A DNA stretch of 64,000 bases. Origin: Anaspis maculata. Taxonomy: Eukaryota > Arthropoda > Insecta > Coleoptera > Scraptiidae. The translations under genes and the position numbers were made by a program. The notes beneath the pieces were generated by a model. That model was not told the DNA's origin and made no database searches. It saw only the letters and a program-made list of their open reading frames with translations. The DNA is taken from the NCBI GenBank assembly GCA_949128115.1, contig OX421964.1:53732601-53796600 (forward strand), read 5' to 3'. The stretch's first letter is position 1. Each line of letters starts with the position of its first letter. Positions 22,300 through 34,485 of the stretch are shown piece by piece.

Positions 22300-24815
22300 T
22301 ACAAGACATAGTCAGCACTTACCTTGAAATAATCATCTACCTACCCACACAACCATTATTATGGCTATTTTTCAGATTTGGAGCACCTTTATTTGAATAT
22401 ACATATAATCCAAGAATTGCTTGATAAACCCGAAATGCACCAGTCACTTACCGTTTGACATCTTGACCTCTAGGTATCTACTTCTGACCTTGATGTTCAC
22501 TTGACTCCAACTCCACTGAACAATAACTGTTATGTTTTGTGTCTTTTTGCAATGCAATGCAATGCAGGGGACCTTAGGGAAGAACCTCGGGAAGAACGCA
22601 AGGTTGGAACCCGTATCCAAGAAACAAAATTTGTGAAAGAAAAAGTTATCATATTATAAAGTATTCTCGGTAAAATTTAACTCTCAGAAGTTGAAATCAG
22701 TTGCAATTGACCTTTCCAAAAATAAAGGATAGAGAATGGTTTTGACAGTTGTCCCAACCTACGCAAAATATTTCGCGCATTACACACCTTTCGCGGTTGC
22801 ATGATGTCATGATAATGTCAGATTCCGGACGTCATGAGCAGGTCCTCAAAATCTCTGTTTGTTTTGGTGGCAAAACGATGAAGAAATCACCAGTGAAGTG
22901 CACACTGGAAGAAAATCCTGCCAGATGGAGAAACAGAGTATCAGAAGAGAAGTCATAGTGAAAGCGAAGACGGGTGGAAATACTAATGCGTATTCATTCC
23001 GGCAAAGCTGTATCTCGAGAACTTACTGTTTATCTATCTGTAGAATTAGTAGCTGCAGAGGATTCACCACTTCATTATCGCAGTTGAAGGACTTTTAGTG
23101 CCCTGATTTATGACAAGTGCTAAGCGGAAAAGACAAATTTGACACCAGAAATACGTTGCGCCACTCTTACAGTTCCAGGGGTAGAAACTTCGACGAGTGG
23201 TTCCGTAGGAAGGAGAAGCCAGATGAAAGTTTGAACAGCCCTGGGGTTCTCTTGCACAAAATGGGTCGTGTCTTGTCTGGTTAAATTTTGTTTTTCCAAC
23301 TCTCAAGCCCCAGCGTGTATTTCGTAAAATTGTACATGGAAACATGAGGCTTCTTCAGATTATTCTCGCACAAGGTAACACAGTAATAAATAAACACTTT
23401 GGCAAGTCTTTTCTTTCTACGCTCGGTGCTTGCCTATGTCTCTGACACTTCCACTATGAGATGACTGCATACTGACAGTTGTCCCAATCTACGCAAAATC
23501 ATGACGTCATAATAGAAAAGGACAAGCGCAAATTTGGAAAAGTCTATTAGAAATAGTTTCCAGTTAAAAGTGCGACTTCGTATGAATAGCTATTTCCAGT
23601 GTTCATGATGCGTAATTGCGTAATACTGACGACTTGAGTAACTTACTCTCTCCAATATTAAAATACCGAACGTTAGGACAAGAGAGGAGGGCCTTTCCAA
23701 TGATTTCAGTCTGTTACGGACTCGGGGGGTCATCCCGGGCATCTGTTACCGTCAAATGAGGTGAAGTGAATAAAAAATTCTTGTTTTCTGCAGATTTTAA
23801 ATTGAAAACAAAGTCCAATTTTTTTTTAAATAATCAATAAATCAATATTACTCGGTATTCTCTTTATCGATTAGACTGAAAAAGAAGAGTGAACGATCAA
23901 CAGTTTTATTTTTATTTTTGTTTAAACACTTATCCACTTCACCCCATAGATGGGGCCAAGTGGATCACCTGTTTATTTTAGCAGGAAAATCTGTTTTAAC
24001 CTCGGTTTTAACCTTTTTGGGGTGAAGTGGATCAATTTTTTTTTCAATTTTGGAGAAAAAAAACTTGTAAAAAAATATATTTTTATTTCTTATGAATATT
24101 TTTATATTTATAAAAACCCATTGTTTTGAAGAATAGTTCGTGGACTCCAAAGGGTCACACCCAAATTAATTGCATACAAGTAATTTCAGTTCTAGGTAGG
24201 TTTGGGTGGTGATCCAAACCCCATAAAATGACATTTTTCAATAAATTGCGATTTTCTAGGTTATGAGATGATCTACAATCGTCAGTGTCTACAATCTAAC
24301 CGTCAATTGTAGAGTTATCGCAAAGGTTCATACATTAGAGATTTTATGGAATTGACCTCCCATCCTAACCTGTTTCTCCTGCACAATAGTTAGTTTGCTA
24401 GCTACGCAAAATCATTGAAAATTGTCCGCTATTTGAAAAATTTGCAGGAGACGACTTACCTGCTTTGTTGTCGAATGAATGCTGATTTTGGCAAGTGGCT
24501 TCATCTTTGTACCCTATTCTGAACTCCGCGTGACACTTGTGAAATTCGTTTGCATTTTGAACGTTTAAATTTGAAAAAAAGCGCGAATGATCCACTCTAC
24601 CTCATTCGACGGTACTAACTTGATGTCAACTACAATACGAAAAGCATTATCCAGCAGTAGTGCACTGCTGTCATTCACTTGGTACGTTTTCCGACTTCAT
24701 CCTTCTCTCTGACTGCGCTGTCGGTTTTCCTCTACACATTGCCGTAGTGCCGGTTGGAGGCGTGATGTACTCGAGGGGTTTGCTCATGACCACCCGAGAA
24801 GTTTCAGTCGGCTTA
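22300..24815. other. Gene-free stretch between Rab3GAP1 and the cyclophilin gene
   Basis: No coding exon recognised. A 28-bp direct repeat containing TTGTCCCAACCTACGCAAAA occurs at about 22747 and again (one base different) at about 23478. The motif GGGGTGAAGTGGATC and its complement recur at 23935-24035 and suggest a decayed element. Confidence 0.4.
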
Positions 24816-25165
24816 AGGACGGCATTTTCTAGTGTTTTTCTTTAAACGTGAGTTTCATGAGAATCAGTGGAGTGAGAGACTTGAAAAAAATAAGATTCAT
24901 CTAAAATCTAGAATGAAAATTATTAAGTATTTAAAAATCTCAAAACTCAAAAAACTGAAAAAAATCAAATTTTTTATTTTTTTTTTCAAAAAAAGTCCCC
25001 CATTCTCTTGTCAGCCCAAATTTGAATAACTAATTTTTTATGTTACATGTTTAGCTGCTCAGATTTGGCAGAAACTCACGCCACAAGAATCTATCTGTTT
25101 CTCTTTCGCTCTGCAGTCAATCCGCAGTCTGTTTCAGCCATTTTTTATGCTAGGAAATGCCGTCC
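24816..25165. mobile_element. TA-target MITE (AGGACGGCATTT ends)
   Basis: 350 bp with AGGACGGCATTTTCTAG and CTAGGAAATGCCGTCCT ends, flanked by TA on both sides (24814-24815, 25166-25167). TA target duplication suggests a Tc1/mariner-type mobiliser. Confidence 0.75.
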
Positions 25166-25831
25166 TTAGGTCAGATGAGAGCTGCCAGCGGCTCGCCTAC
25201 TGTTACAATAAGTGTGTTGTTCGGCGTCACTCATAGCCCCCACGCAAAAAAAAAATTAAAAACTTTTCACCCACCTCATGTCGTAGAACTCCAATAAAAA
25301 AAAATATAGGTAACGTTGATGACATTTTTTGACACTCACTTGGTTTTTGGAAAATCATCATGCGCTAAAAAGATTACGGCGACGGGAAAGTCCAAGAAAC
25401 TGATGATCAAGTCTATAGATACGTTTTATTTAGTGCAAAAACACTCTGTTGTAGAATTATTTCACTCAAATGATTTCAGTCCATTCAACTGCACCATTAG
25501 CCAATGAAAAAACCCCAAGATTGCAAAAGAAAATGACAAGGGAAACCATCCAGCTTTAATCCATTCCCATAGCGTGACTCTGAAACGAAACGAAGCAATT
25601 TTATTTCAACAGAGGAATTTGCGATTCAAATTAATATTTCCGTCAAAATATGTTTGCCAAAGGCGGATTGTATTGAATGACAACTGACAGTTACATTAGT
25701 GACACAATTCCATTTTTTTTTCCAGAAAATGGAGAGAGTTTGAAAAAATAATCTTTTCACTATGTCGCAGTTGAAAGAAACTTACAGCAAACAAGGCCAG
25801 AGACTCCAGAGAGTGAGGTAATCTTTCTCTT

Positions 25832-25973
25832 ATGGCGTTTTCGACCGGCCAGAACGGAGCCAGTTCAGCTCGAAAATCGCTATCACTGATTGGGGCAAGG
25901 ACTTTCGAGAATCAATCGAATGCCCTGATTTTAAAGACGAACTGGTTCGGTTTTAGTGACTCGAAAACGCTAT
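25832..25973. mobile_element. MITE family 3, copy B
   Basis: ATGGCGTTTTCGACCGGCC and GTGACTCGAAAACGCTAT ends. The core CACTGATTGGGGCAAGGACT matches copy A at 16993-17133. Confidence 0.8.
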
Positions 25974-26494
25974 TGAATGTTAATTAAGTATAGGTCGCGT
26001 CACCTTGGCACCCGCTATGGCAACGTTGCAGGCACGCCGGCACAACTAAGCGCCTCTTGTCAGCTTCTTGCCCACGCTTGCGCCTGATGGGGTGCCAAAG
26101 TACCGCTAAAATTCGCTTGTTTTGACATTACTCAGTTGAATCTTGAGTTAAGCACATTAATTTTTATGATAAAGCGACAAATGTTCAATAAATTATCTAT
26201 ATATTTATTACAACTTTACAACTGAAGAAAATTGTATCAACAAGTACCTGGGTACTAGTGAAAATAAGATCATACCATATACCCATCTTTAGCCCGCCAT
26301 TTTTGTTCCCGCGACCTATTGCCAGTTGCCACACAACAATCCGCTTTTGACAGTCATCTTGTGGCGGGAAGTTTTATTTGAATCGCGAATATCTCATATC
26401 ACCTAGATATTTCCTCAAATCATTCTCAATCTGTCAGCAATTTTGAAATTAGTCCAAGTACCTTGAAATACTAGGTATTTTTAAAACACTCAAA

Positions 26495-26500
26495 TTTATT
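26495..26500 (-). terminator. Poly(A) signal of cyclophilin gene
   Basis: AATAAA on the minus strand about 45 nt after the stop. A second AATAAA lies at 26204-26209. Confidence 0.55.
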
Positions 26501-26544
26501 TGCTAGTAGATCGTGAAGGAGAGGGAGCGCTATAGTTGCTATTC

Positions 26545-26774
26545 TTACTTGTAGGCTTCATCTGTTTCATAAAAAGGTTTTTTCGTTTTGATCAAACCCG
26601 ACCTTACTATCACCACATTTTTCAAGGGCCGATTATCAGAATCCGTTTTGAAATGCTCAATCTTGTGAACAATATCCTGGCCTTTCACCACTTTTCCAAA
26701 TACCGTATGGATTCCGTCCAGCCAAGGAGCTTGCATGGTGGTGATGAAAAATTGACATCCATTTGTGTTGCGCC
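26545..26774 (-). CDS. Cyclophilin exon 3
   Basis: The acceptor is TTTTTTTTTAAAG before 26774. It reads (G)[20 protein letters not shown] and continues to FYETDEAYK and the TAA stop at 26545-26547. The frame open upstream of the acceptor is intronic. Confidence 0.9.
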
Positions 26775-29700
26775 CTTTAAAAAAAAATCCTGAATAAGGA
26801 ATGTGTTTGTGTGTGTGTCTCTGCTTATCAGTGTCAAAAGTTCCGTGAAAAAACAAAAACAAAAGTTAGACTAATTAACCCACACTTCCCTTACATAGGG
26901 GAAGAGAGGCGAATATCGACCGGCAGTCTAATATCGACCGCACCACTGTGGCCCACTCTGTAAGTTTTTTGGAATCATGACACAGGGTGCCATCTAGCAT
27001 TTTGCAAGTGAACTCCAGCACAGCTGTCGGTCAGCCATTTATTTGAAGCACTTGACTGTCAGAAACGAATTATTGTTTCCAGCCGATATGATTTAAGTTC
27101 AGGAGTGTTTATGATAACGTATTGCAGACTTTCCATTGTAGTTAGACTTAGGTCTCCTGGTGTAATGTACCAAGGATCATTGATAGAACTTTGAGTAATA
27201 GGCCTAGTTCCATAATCTAACCTGCTTCTTCATCGTCAAAGAATTGTGTTTTGCTTTTGTTGTCGGCCAATATCGACCAGGTTGGTCGATATTGTACAAA
27301 TGGAGTTTTATACATCATTTCAGATGCCTCGCGGAAAATATCGGCGAAAAACGAATCGCGCCTCGTGTGGTGCGAAAATGACCTGATGAGGTTCCTGAGA
27401 GTACTTACCTAAGAATCATTTTTAATTTTATCTGTTAGTCTTATAGGTTCCTATCATGGGAATCGTTCTTGGTAAATGTTGGGAAAAGGGGGGCAGAATC
27501 AAAATCAAAAACTAGATTTTTTTCGAAAAGAGATGTTCCGACTTGTATTTTTGCGCTTTTGCTAAGCATGCAGACTACAAAATAGCTAAAAAAACGTGCG
27601 ATCGATATTATCCGACCTGGTGGTCGATTTTACCCCGCTGGTCGATATTACCCGCTGAAATTTTCACTTTGCTTTCGAATTTTTTTCACAAAAATGTTTC
27701 TACTTAGTGAGTGACTATTCAAGGTTTTGGGTAGTTAAATGGTTGGGGAATATGGTACAAAACGTACAGCCTTGACAGTGCACATGGCGACTGGTTTTGA
27801 ATTTTTTGCCTTAAGTGGTCGATATTCACCTGCTCTCCCCTACAGTGCCAGCCTTAGCAATTTTGGCGCCCCGGGCAAGAATGCGAAGCCGCCGCCCCTA
27901 TGTTGGATCCGCGAGCTAAGGGCTCGATACCAAGTTGCAGGCGCAAAGTTTGGGACGGCGTAACTCGCCAAATACAGCGGTCTGATTGGTTGGTATCCGC
28001 CGCTGCTATGGTAACCGCACTTACGGCGGTCTCAGCCCCAACTTGGTATCGAGTCGTAAGCGAGCAAAAATGAAGTATTTTTCTTGCAATAATGGAGCTA
28101 TGTGTGCTTTTATAGAAGCAGATTCGGTGATCGCCGCTGGCAAGTCGTTTTTTGCTTTCGTGAATTATCAATTTTTGGGATTTCAACCGCGATTTTTCCG
28201 CCCCTATGAGCTGGCGCCCCGAGCGATCGCCGTCTCGCCCTACCCTAAGGCCGCTACTGCTTACATACGTAATGATTTGTGAAACTTTCTATATTACGTT
28301 TCCTGTTTCCTGAACTCGTGTGAAAAGAAGTCAAATTCTGGTGAATTGACAAACGTTTCATTTTATTTTATCATGTGTTTTCCAATAATATACACACCCA
28401 AATGGTATAGGGATCACCCCGAAATTTTGCCTCCGTCAAAATGACAATTTCTAAAAATATGTCAGAAACGAATAATAACACGACATAAGGGTGTTTCAAT
28501 GGAAATTGGAAACCAGCCCCCCTGAATAAATTTTTGTCAGGTGAAATTTAGAAAATTTCCCTAGACCCTTTCGACTTTTGTTTCGAAAGGGACATCTGAA
28601 GCATACATTGGCAAATTTATATCTTCAACCCCTTCACCCCCAACCACATTCACCCACCCCAACTTCAAAATTTCAAATGACATTACCTACCTACTTTGCA
28701 AAACATCAAATTGAAAAAAATTTAAATCTCTTTCTAAAATAATATTTCTAAATTTTTTGACCCCACCCCCTTTTTCCTGAAATTCTCTGAGAATTTCTAG
28801 AATTCTCAGAAGAATATCAATTTGATATTCTTGACCTCTCAATTCTCTTCACTGCATGCAGTCAACGTGATCCTGAACAGCATCGAGGGAGACAATCTTC
28901 TGTGGAAAAAGTGACACCCAAATTCACTTGTTCGCTCCCCCAGCCCCACACCAAAATCTGAAATGACACTTCCTACTTTGTGACATATCAAACTGAAGAG
29001 AACAAAATTCTCTTTCCGAAAATTTTTTTTTTCAAAATTTTCAAAAACCCCTGTTTTCTTCCTAAAAAACTCCGGATGTCCAATTTATTGGGGGAGCATT
29101 GAAAATTTAAAAAAAAATGTTTTCAGAGAAAGAATTAAATTTCCTTTGATCCGATGTATCACAAGGTAGGTGGTGTCTTGGTAAATTGTGATGTTGGGGT
29201 GGGGGAGAGCAAAGGGCTGAATTTGCGTAGAACTTTTTTCACGAAAAACTGTCTTCTTGGATGCTATTTGGGATAAAACTGACTTTATTGAAAAGAATTT
29301 AGGGGTCGAGAATCGAGTCGAGAATATTAAATTGGACATACATGAGAATTAAAAAGAAAGAGAAGTGGGCTGAAAATTATAAAAATATTTTTTCAGAAAG
29401 AGAATTCAACTCTCTTCAATTTGATGTTTCGCAAGGTCATTTGAAATTTCGAAGTTGAGGTAGGTTGAGGGGGTTGAAGATAGAAATTTGGCAATCGGCC
29501 TATTTCTATAAGGGAATGGTTTTGGTAATCACCGTGCTTATTATCACATTGCTATGACAACAACCAATAAGAAGGCCCATTGCCCTAGCATTTCATCGTA
29601 AGCACAGTGATTACCATAACCATCCTCTTACAGAATCTGTCCGAATGTATGCTTTAATCGAGGCTTTAATGCTTTAGATGTTCCCCTCGAAACAAAAATC

Positions 29701-32401
29701 GACGGGTCTCGGAGAATTTTCTAAAATCCACCTGGCAAAAATTAATTCAGGGTGGGTCGTTTCCACTGAAACACCCTGTATAGGCGTTCATAGTTGAACT
29801 TTGAAAATTGATTTTTCATCATAACTTTGGAACATCTCAACCGATTTTGTTCAAATTCGAACCAAAGCTTACCGAAATAAGGCGGTATCAAACAATAATA
29901 ACGCATTCCATTAAAACTTTCCAGGGGCGTGAATAATAGGGGGTGCCTCCGCTTTCTTACTCCTATTTTTTACCCCCCTCGGATAATCTTGCAAATTGCT
30001 CATATTTTTGAATTTTACGTTGAATTTGGAAGAAAAAGTTACTTCTGCCAAATTTTGATTAGAGGCTTCTTTCTCGAGATATTTGAGGTGGAAACTTTGG
30101 AAAACATCCCGGAGACACCACTTTTATTGAAGGCTCAAGAAATGAAATTCAAGATAATTAATGATTCCTCTATTGGAATAGGTTTTGTAGGTGTCTCAAG
30201 TTAATAAACCACCAGTTTTTCTAAGAAACAAGAAGTTTTCAGGAGAAACATTTTTTGGGCTCTTGACAAATATCTCAAAAATGAGAACCAATTAACATTT
30301 TTCAATAGTAACTGTTTCTTCCAAATTGAACGTAGAATCCAAAAATATAAAGAATCTACAAAATTATCCAACCGGGTACAAAATAGGGGTAAAGAAGCGG
30401 GGGCACCCTCCATTATCAACGCCCTTTTAAAATTTTGATGGAACCCGTTATTATTGTTACCGAGATTGTTACATACTTACCGACTTATTTCAATAAGCTT
30501 CGGTTCAAATTCGAACAAAGTCGGTTGAGAAGTTTCAAAGTTATGACGAAAAATTGATTTTGAAGTTCAACTTTAAACGCCGATATCTGATATCTCCGTT
30601 ATTATTCGTTTCTTACATATTATATTTTCCAAGAAAGTCTACTTCTTTTGACGTTTCCCATCATTTTCTGGAAGGACGCGATTTCAATGAGCCCCCCCCC
30701 CTGTTTGTAGGTAGGTATACAAATAGGTACAGGTGTCCCACGAAGTAACCGACATAGTTTAGGGGTAGATGTACTTTTTCAAGGCAAATCAGAATCTGCA
30801 TTTGAAATTTTCCCAATGTCTTCCGTTTCCGATATACAGGGTGACTTATGTGTTCACCCGAAAAGTTTGAAGGGCCATATCTCAGGAAGAGATCAATATA
30901 ATTGATTGAAATTTTGCAGGTGCAAAATGCAATTCTTATAAATTGTTTGACACTATTTAGCTGATTCGAAAAAAAATAATTAAGGTACATTTCTCAGGAA
31001 TATTTTGAAAAATTTCTATTTATATCACTCAAACGCTATTACAGATGGTCAAACAAAGTCATCAATTGAATTGTGGTGTTCTTAGTAACCAGGGATAATT
31101 CCAGGAGAATTTTCTGGAATTCTGGAAACATGAATTTAGTACCCAGATTTCTACCTTAATGTTTCCAGACAATTTTCCTGGAATTATCCCTGGTTACTAA
31201 GAACACCACAATTCAATTGATGACTTTGTTTGACCATCTGGAATAGCGTTTGACTGATTTAAATCGAAATTTTTCAAAATATTCCTGCATTGTTTTTGAA
31301 TCAGCTAAATAGTGCCAAACAATTTAAGAATCGCATTTTGTAGCATTTTTCATAAAGTTTTCGAATATGACATGAGATTTTTTGAAAATCTGTACATGAT
31401 GACTTTTTCGACAGATACTCAAAAAACAAAATTTTGAATACGGTCCTGTATTCTTTTGGTAAACGAATGAAGCACTACAAAGGCCCTTGGTGTTAAAATA
31501 GACCTGCAAAATTTCAGTTGATTCTATTGATCTGTTCGTGAGATATGGCCCATCAAAGTTTTCGATTGAACGCACAAACCACCCTGTATCTCGAAAACGG
31601 AAAATGGAGGACATCAGGATAAATTCGAAGGCAGATTCTGACTTGCCTTGAAAATGTTTATCTACCCTCAAGCTATGTCGGCTACCTACTTCGTGGGACA
31701 CCTGTATACATGTGGAAGTCATGGAATAGGAATAGGCTGCCGTTGGAAATGTTGGGAACTTGGGAAGTAGTTTCGGACTAGCCGCCGGGAGTTGAAAATA
31801 AGCTAATAATTTCATATTTTTCATCTTAATAAAAGTCGGACTCAGTCACTTGAAAATCATTATTTAGACAAAAATTACCTCTAAAATATAAATGAGTCAA
31901 ACTCACCTCCGTTCGCCATGCTGACCATCCCAGGTCCACTGTGTTTGATCTCAAAGCTTTCATCATCAAAATGCTTGCCATAAATGCTGATTGAACCGGT
32001 GCCATCGTTATTGATTATATCACCCCCTTGTATCATAAATCTCGCTACGACCGTATGGAATGTCGAGCCCTCGTAAGTTTTGCCGTCGATTCCATTTGTG
32101 GCAATTTGTTTGAAATTGGCCACAGTTTTGGGTGCTACCTCGCCAAACAGTCCAATCACAATTCTACCTACGTAAGCTCCTTCAGTTTGGATGTCGAAAT
32201 ACACTTGATCGGTGACTTTAAATTGGCCGCACTGACAAAATATAATGAAATAAGTATAGTGATAGTGAGAGTAATAGGTACCAAGGTAGCGGTATTTTTA
32301 AATAACTTTTCAACTTTCAACATTTAACTTCTTGGGAATTAATAAATTACCTCTGCAAGTGCGATGAAAAGTGGAAAGAGAATGACTTGCGGGATCTGCA
32401 T
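26545..32401 (-). CDS. Secretory-pathway cyclophilin (peptidyl-prolyl isomerase), 201 aa, 3 exons
   Basis: Member of the cyclophilin family with a signal peptide, like cyclophilin B and Drosophila NinaA, which fold or escort secretory cargo in the ER (family knowledge). Exons are 32351-32401 ([17 protein letters not shown], hydrophobic signal), 31907-32231 and 26545-26774; phases 0 and 1 fit. Landmarks: [69 protein letters not shown]. The catalytic FHR motif reads FHT here, so the usual Arg (Arg55 in cyclophilin A numbering) is Thr; Phe/Gln of FMIQ, Trp and His of WLDGIH are kept. The end FYETDEAYK has no KDEL and no membrane segment. Intron 2 is 5.1 kb and holds six or more transposons. Confidence 0.9.
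26898..27840. mobile_element. TA-target TIR element (ATATCGACC repeats)
   Basis: 943 bp with GGGGAAGAGAGGCGAATATC and GATATTCACCTGCTCTCCCC ends, flanked by TA (26896-26897, 27841-27842). The motif GGTCGATATT or its complement recurs at both ends and inside. It is non-autonomous and inserted exactly at the left junction of the neighbouring hAT. Confidence 0.85.
27843..28259. mobile_element. Non-autonomous hAT element with 8-bp TSD
   Basis: 417 bp with CAGTGCCAGCCTTAG and CTAAGGCCGCTACTG ends and inverted GGCGCCCCG motifs. The right flank CTTACATA (28260-28267) matches CTTACATA at 26890-26897, left of the TA-target element, so the duplication is perfect once that later insertion is removed. 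Confidence 0.88.
28488..29777. mobile_element. Fold-back element family 4, copy A
   Basis: The left end AGGGTGTTTCAATGGAAA pairs with TTTCCACTGAAACACCCT at the right. Arms extend inward through CCCTTTCGA/..TCGAAACAAAAATCGAC and the AAATTTCAAATGACA/..CATTTGAAATTT segments. The right arm is interrupted by a family-1 MITE (29492-29647). A shorter relative lies at 38226-38685. Confidence 0.75.
29492..29647. mobile_element. MITE family 1, copy B
   Basis: Starts CAATCGGCCTATTTCTATAA and shares the core AGGCCCATTGCCCTAG and the GTGATTACCATAACCAT segment with 6954-7124. It has about ten visible differences and is inserted in the arm of a fold-back. Confidence 0.85.
29783..30582. mobile_element. 800-bp fold-back element
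   Basis: GAACTTTGAAAATTGATTTT at about 29795 is mirrored by AAATTGATTTTGAAGTTCAA at about 30551. The arms continue (TTGTTCAAATTCGAACC / GGTTCAAATTCGAACAA; GGTGCCTCCGC / GCGGGGGCACC), centred near 30200. Confidence 0.8.
30730..31704. mobile_element. 975-bp fold-back element with TA target
   Basis: CAGGTGTCCCACGAAGTAAC at the left, GTGGGACACCTG at the right, with TA on both sides. The arms reach almost to the centre near 31145, where TTCCAGGAGAATTTTC pairs with ACAATTTTCCTGGAA. The whole element would form one long hairpin. Confidence 0.88.
31907..32231 (-). CDS. Cyclophilin exon 2 (N-terminal two thirds of domain)
   Basis: The acceptor is TATTTTGTCAG before 32231 and the donor GGAG|GTGAGT with the last base at 31907, phase 1. 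It contains the FHT and QGGD motifs. Confidence 0.92.
32351..32401 (-). CDS. Cyclophilin exon 1 (signal peptide)
   Basis: 17 codons from ATG (32399-32401) to GAG|GTAATT. It encodes a short, almost uncharged hydrophobic leader. The join to [14 protein letters not shown] is in phase 0. Confidence 0.82.
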
Positions 32402-32644
32402 TTCGGAAGACAGTGGCAGGATAAAAAGTTTGCATGCTGTACCTAAATACCTAATGCTTTAATTTGATTAGCCAGAACATGCGTGCGTTCGTGCTGATGT
32501 AACAAACAAATCGAATGTTGAATCAGGGACTCTCAACTTTGTATGAATAGAATATGATGTAAAAAAATCAATAAGCAGTAAGAACATGACTACATAGGTA
32601 CCTACATCGTCTGGCAATAAGGACTTTACTTACACTTACGCTTA

Positions 32645-32771
32645 CGCCGAGTTGCTCACTTCGAGTTTAACTTTAAACCCGGTTTGGTTACTATGGAAAT
32701 AATTGTTGCAACAATTGAATCTATGGCAACCAAACCAAGTTTAAAGTTAAACTCGAAGTGAGCTACTGAGC
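32645..32771. repeat. Short palindrome (~125 bp) upstream of the cyclophilin gene
   Basis: GCTCACTTCGAGTTTAACTT pairs with AAGTTAAACTCGAAGTGAGC, centred near 32708. It lies about 250 bp upstream of the cyclophilin ATG. Confidence 0.85.
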
Positions 32772-33349
32772 CTTACAATTATGTGGAAAATCATAGCAGG
32801 GATCAGGGTTCAGAATACATAATTATTGGAATTATTAGAAGAGTCCCTTGATAGATTCTCTCCTAATATACGAAGTGATTGGAGAGTTTCTTCTCAAGGA
32901 GGGCCTTGATCTCCTCGCTAGCTATGTTTTTAGGATTCAAAGGCGACTTGAGGAGAAATTCATTCGATACAGGCTGTCTCAAAAGTATCGTATTCCGACA
33001 GTACCTACAGAACCTATGGAATGGAATTTTTGTTCGAAACCTCCCTTCGGGTGGAAAGTTGGAATTAGAGAGAAGGATTGAAAATATAATTTGCAGGAAA
33101 TTGGAAATTATGTCAAGAAAACTTGAAATTTCTGGGAAAACCTCAATTTTTTTCCAAATAATCTTTTTGTAAAAATGGTCAATTGAGGCTTTACTATTCA
33201 GCTCCATCATTTAAGTCCGTCTCGAAAACTCAAACCGGTTTTACATTATCAACCGGAAAATTCCCGGGAAATTTGAAACAAAAATTGTTAGAAAATGTTC
33301 AAGAACCAGTTACGATTTGGTTTAATAAAAATGGTGAAAATCTGTTCAC

Positions 33350-33900
33350 GGGATAAAAAGTTGGAAAATTAGCAGTTTTTCCAGAGAAGAAAGCTCGGAA
33401 ACCGTAGGTCCGATTTCGAATAGTTTTTCTCCAAAAACTAATTCAATCTTTTCTCCAACTTTCATTCCCAGCATGTCTGCACCTAAAATAAATATTCCGT
33501 TGGGCTCACCACATGTCAAAGTTTGCAGTGCAGTTTTTTCAAATTCACGGAATGTGCTAGTGTTATTTTGAAAAAAATACCGTTGGGGAACCGGAACCCT
33601 GCCGATTTTGAAAATAGGTCTACACGACGCCCAATCCAATCTACTTTCGATATCAGTTGGAATTTTTCGAAAAAAGTTGATCTCCGAACAGGAATGAATT
33701 TTCAAGTGGAGTCCTGCATCAAAAGCGAGTCGTGTTGGTCAAAACACGGACGAGAGGCCTTCTCGGGTGGCAACGGCTAGAAGAAATTTTGAAAATTCAT
33801 AACGTCCGACTGAAAAATGGTGAAAAGCTGCAACTGCAGACTCAATATGATTCTTTTGTTGTGTTGCTTTCTGCCAAATTTGGCTCTAATCCATCGGATA
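33350..33900. repeat. Dispersed repeat R1, copy B
   Basis: Direct-orientation relative of 21080-21890, without the SINE, so it shows the empty site CCAAATTTGGCTCTAATCC. The upstream part (about 32960-33080) shares the CCCTT(C/T)GGGTGG motif with 21030 and 47978. Confidence 0.75.
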
Positions 33901-33930
33901 GATTTTGAATAACTGTTGAATATATATACA

Positions 33931-34485
33931 CAGGGTGATTCAAAAATGGCGCATTTCCTCCCGTGTACGTTGTGGGAGACGTTGAGGGAGCACGGAAAAA
34001 ATAGTAAAAAAAAAATTGGCTCATTTATCCTTCGAGTTATGAAGAGGTGAAGTTGAGAATTTAACTTCTTCAGTTTGCATGATTTCAAAGCAAAGCATTG
34101 TTACTTGCGAAGAGTCACATGTCGTTAGTAGTTCCCGATTGAAAATTTCTCTTGCAATTAAGATTTGAGTCGTATTTTCAAATTTCAAAATTCGTCTTTC
34201 ACCTCAAAAGTGCCGTGAAAATACATTTGGCAAGTATGTTTGGTATGGTCTGGCAGGTTCTACGGAGTTTCCAGGGTAACAATACAATAATGCTATTGTG
34301 ATGTACCTCTTTGATCTAAAGGTGCCAGGTAGGTACTAATGCGATGCTGCCAGATTGGACAGATTTGTTTTTGTTAATAACTTGCGAATCGAAGCCGAAT
34401 AATTTTTTAAATTATTTTTCCCATTCTCCGTTAACGTCCACTATGACGTGCCCGAAAGGAAATGCGCCATTTTTGAATCACCCTG
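33931..34485. mobile_element. 555-bp TIR element (CAGGGTGATTC ends) at TA-rich target
   Basis: CAGGGTGATTCAAAAATGGC is perfectly inverted as GCCATTTTTGAATCACCCTG, and inverted similarity extends about 70 bp inward. It is flanked by TATATA on both sides. No coding frame. Confidence 0.9.
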
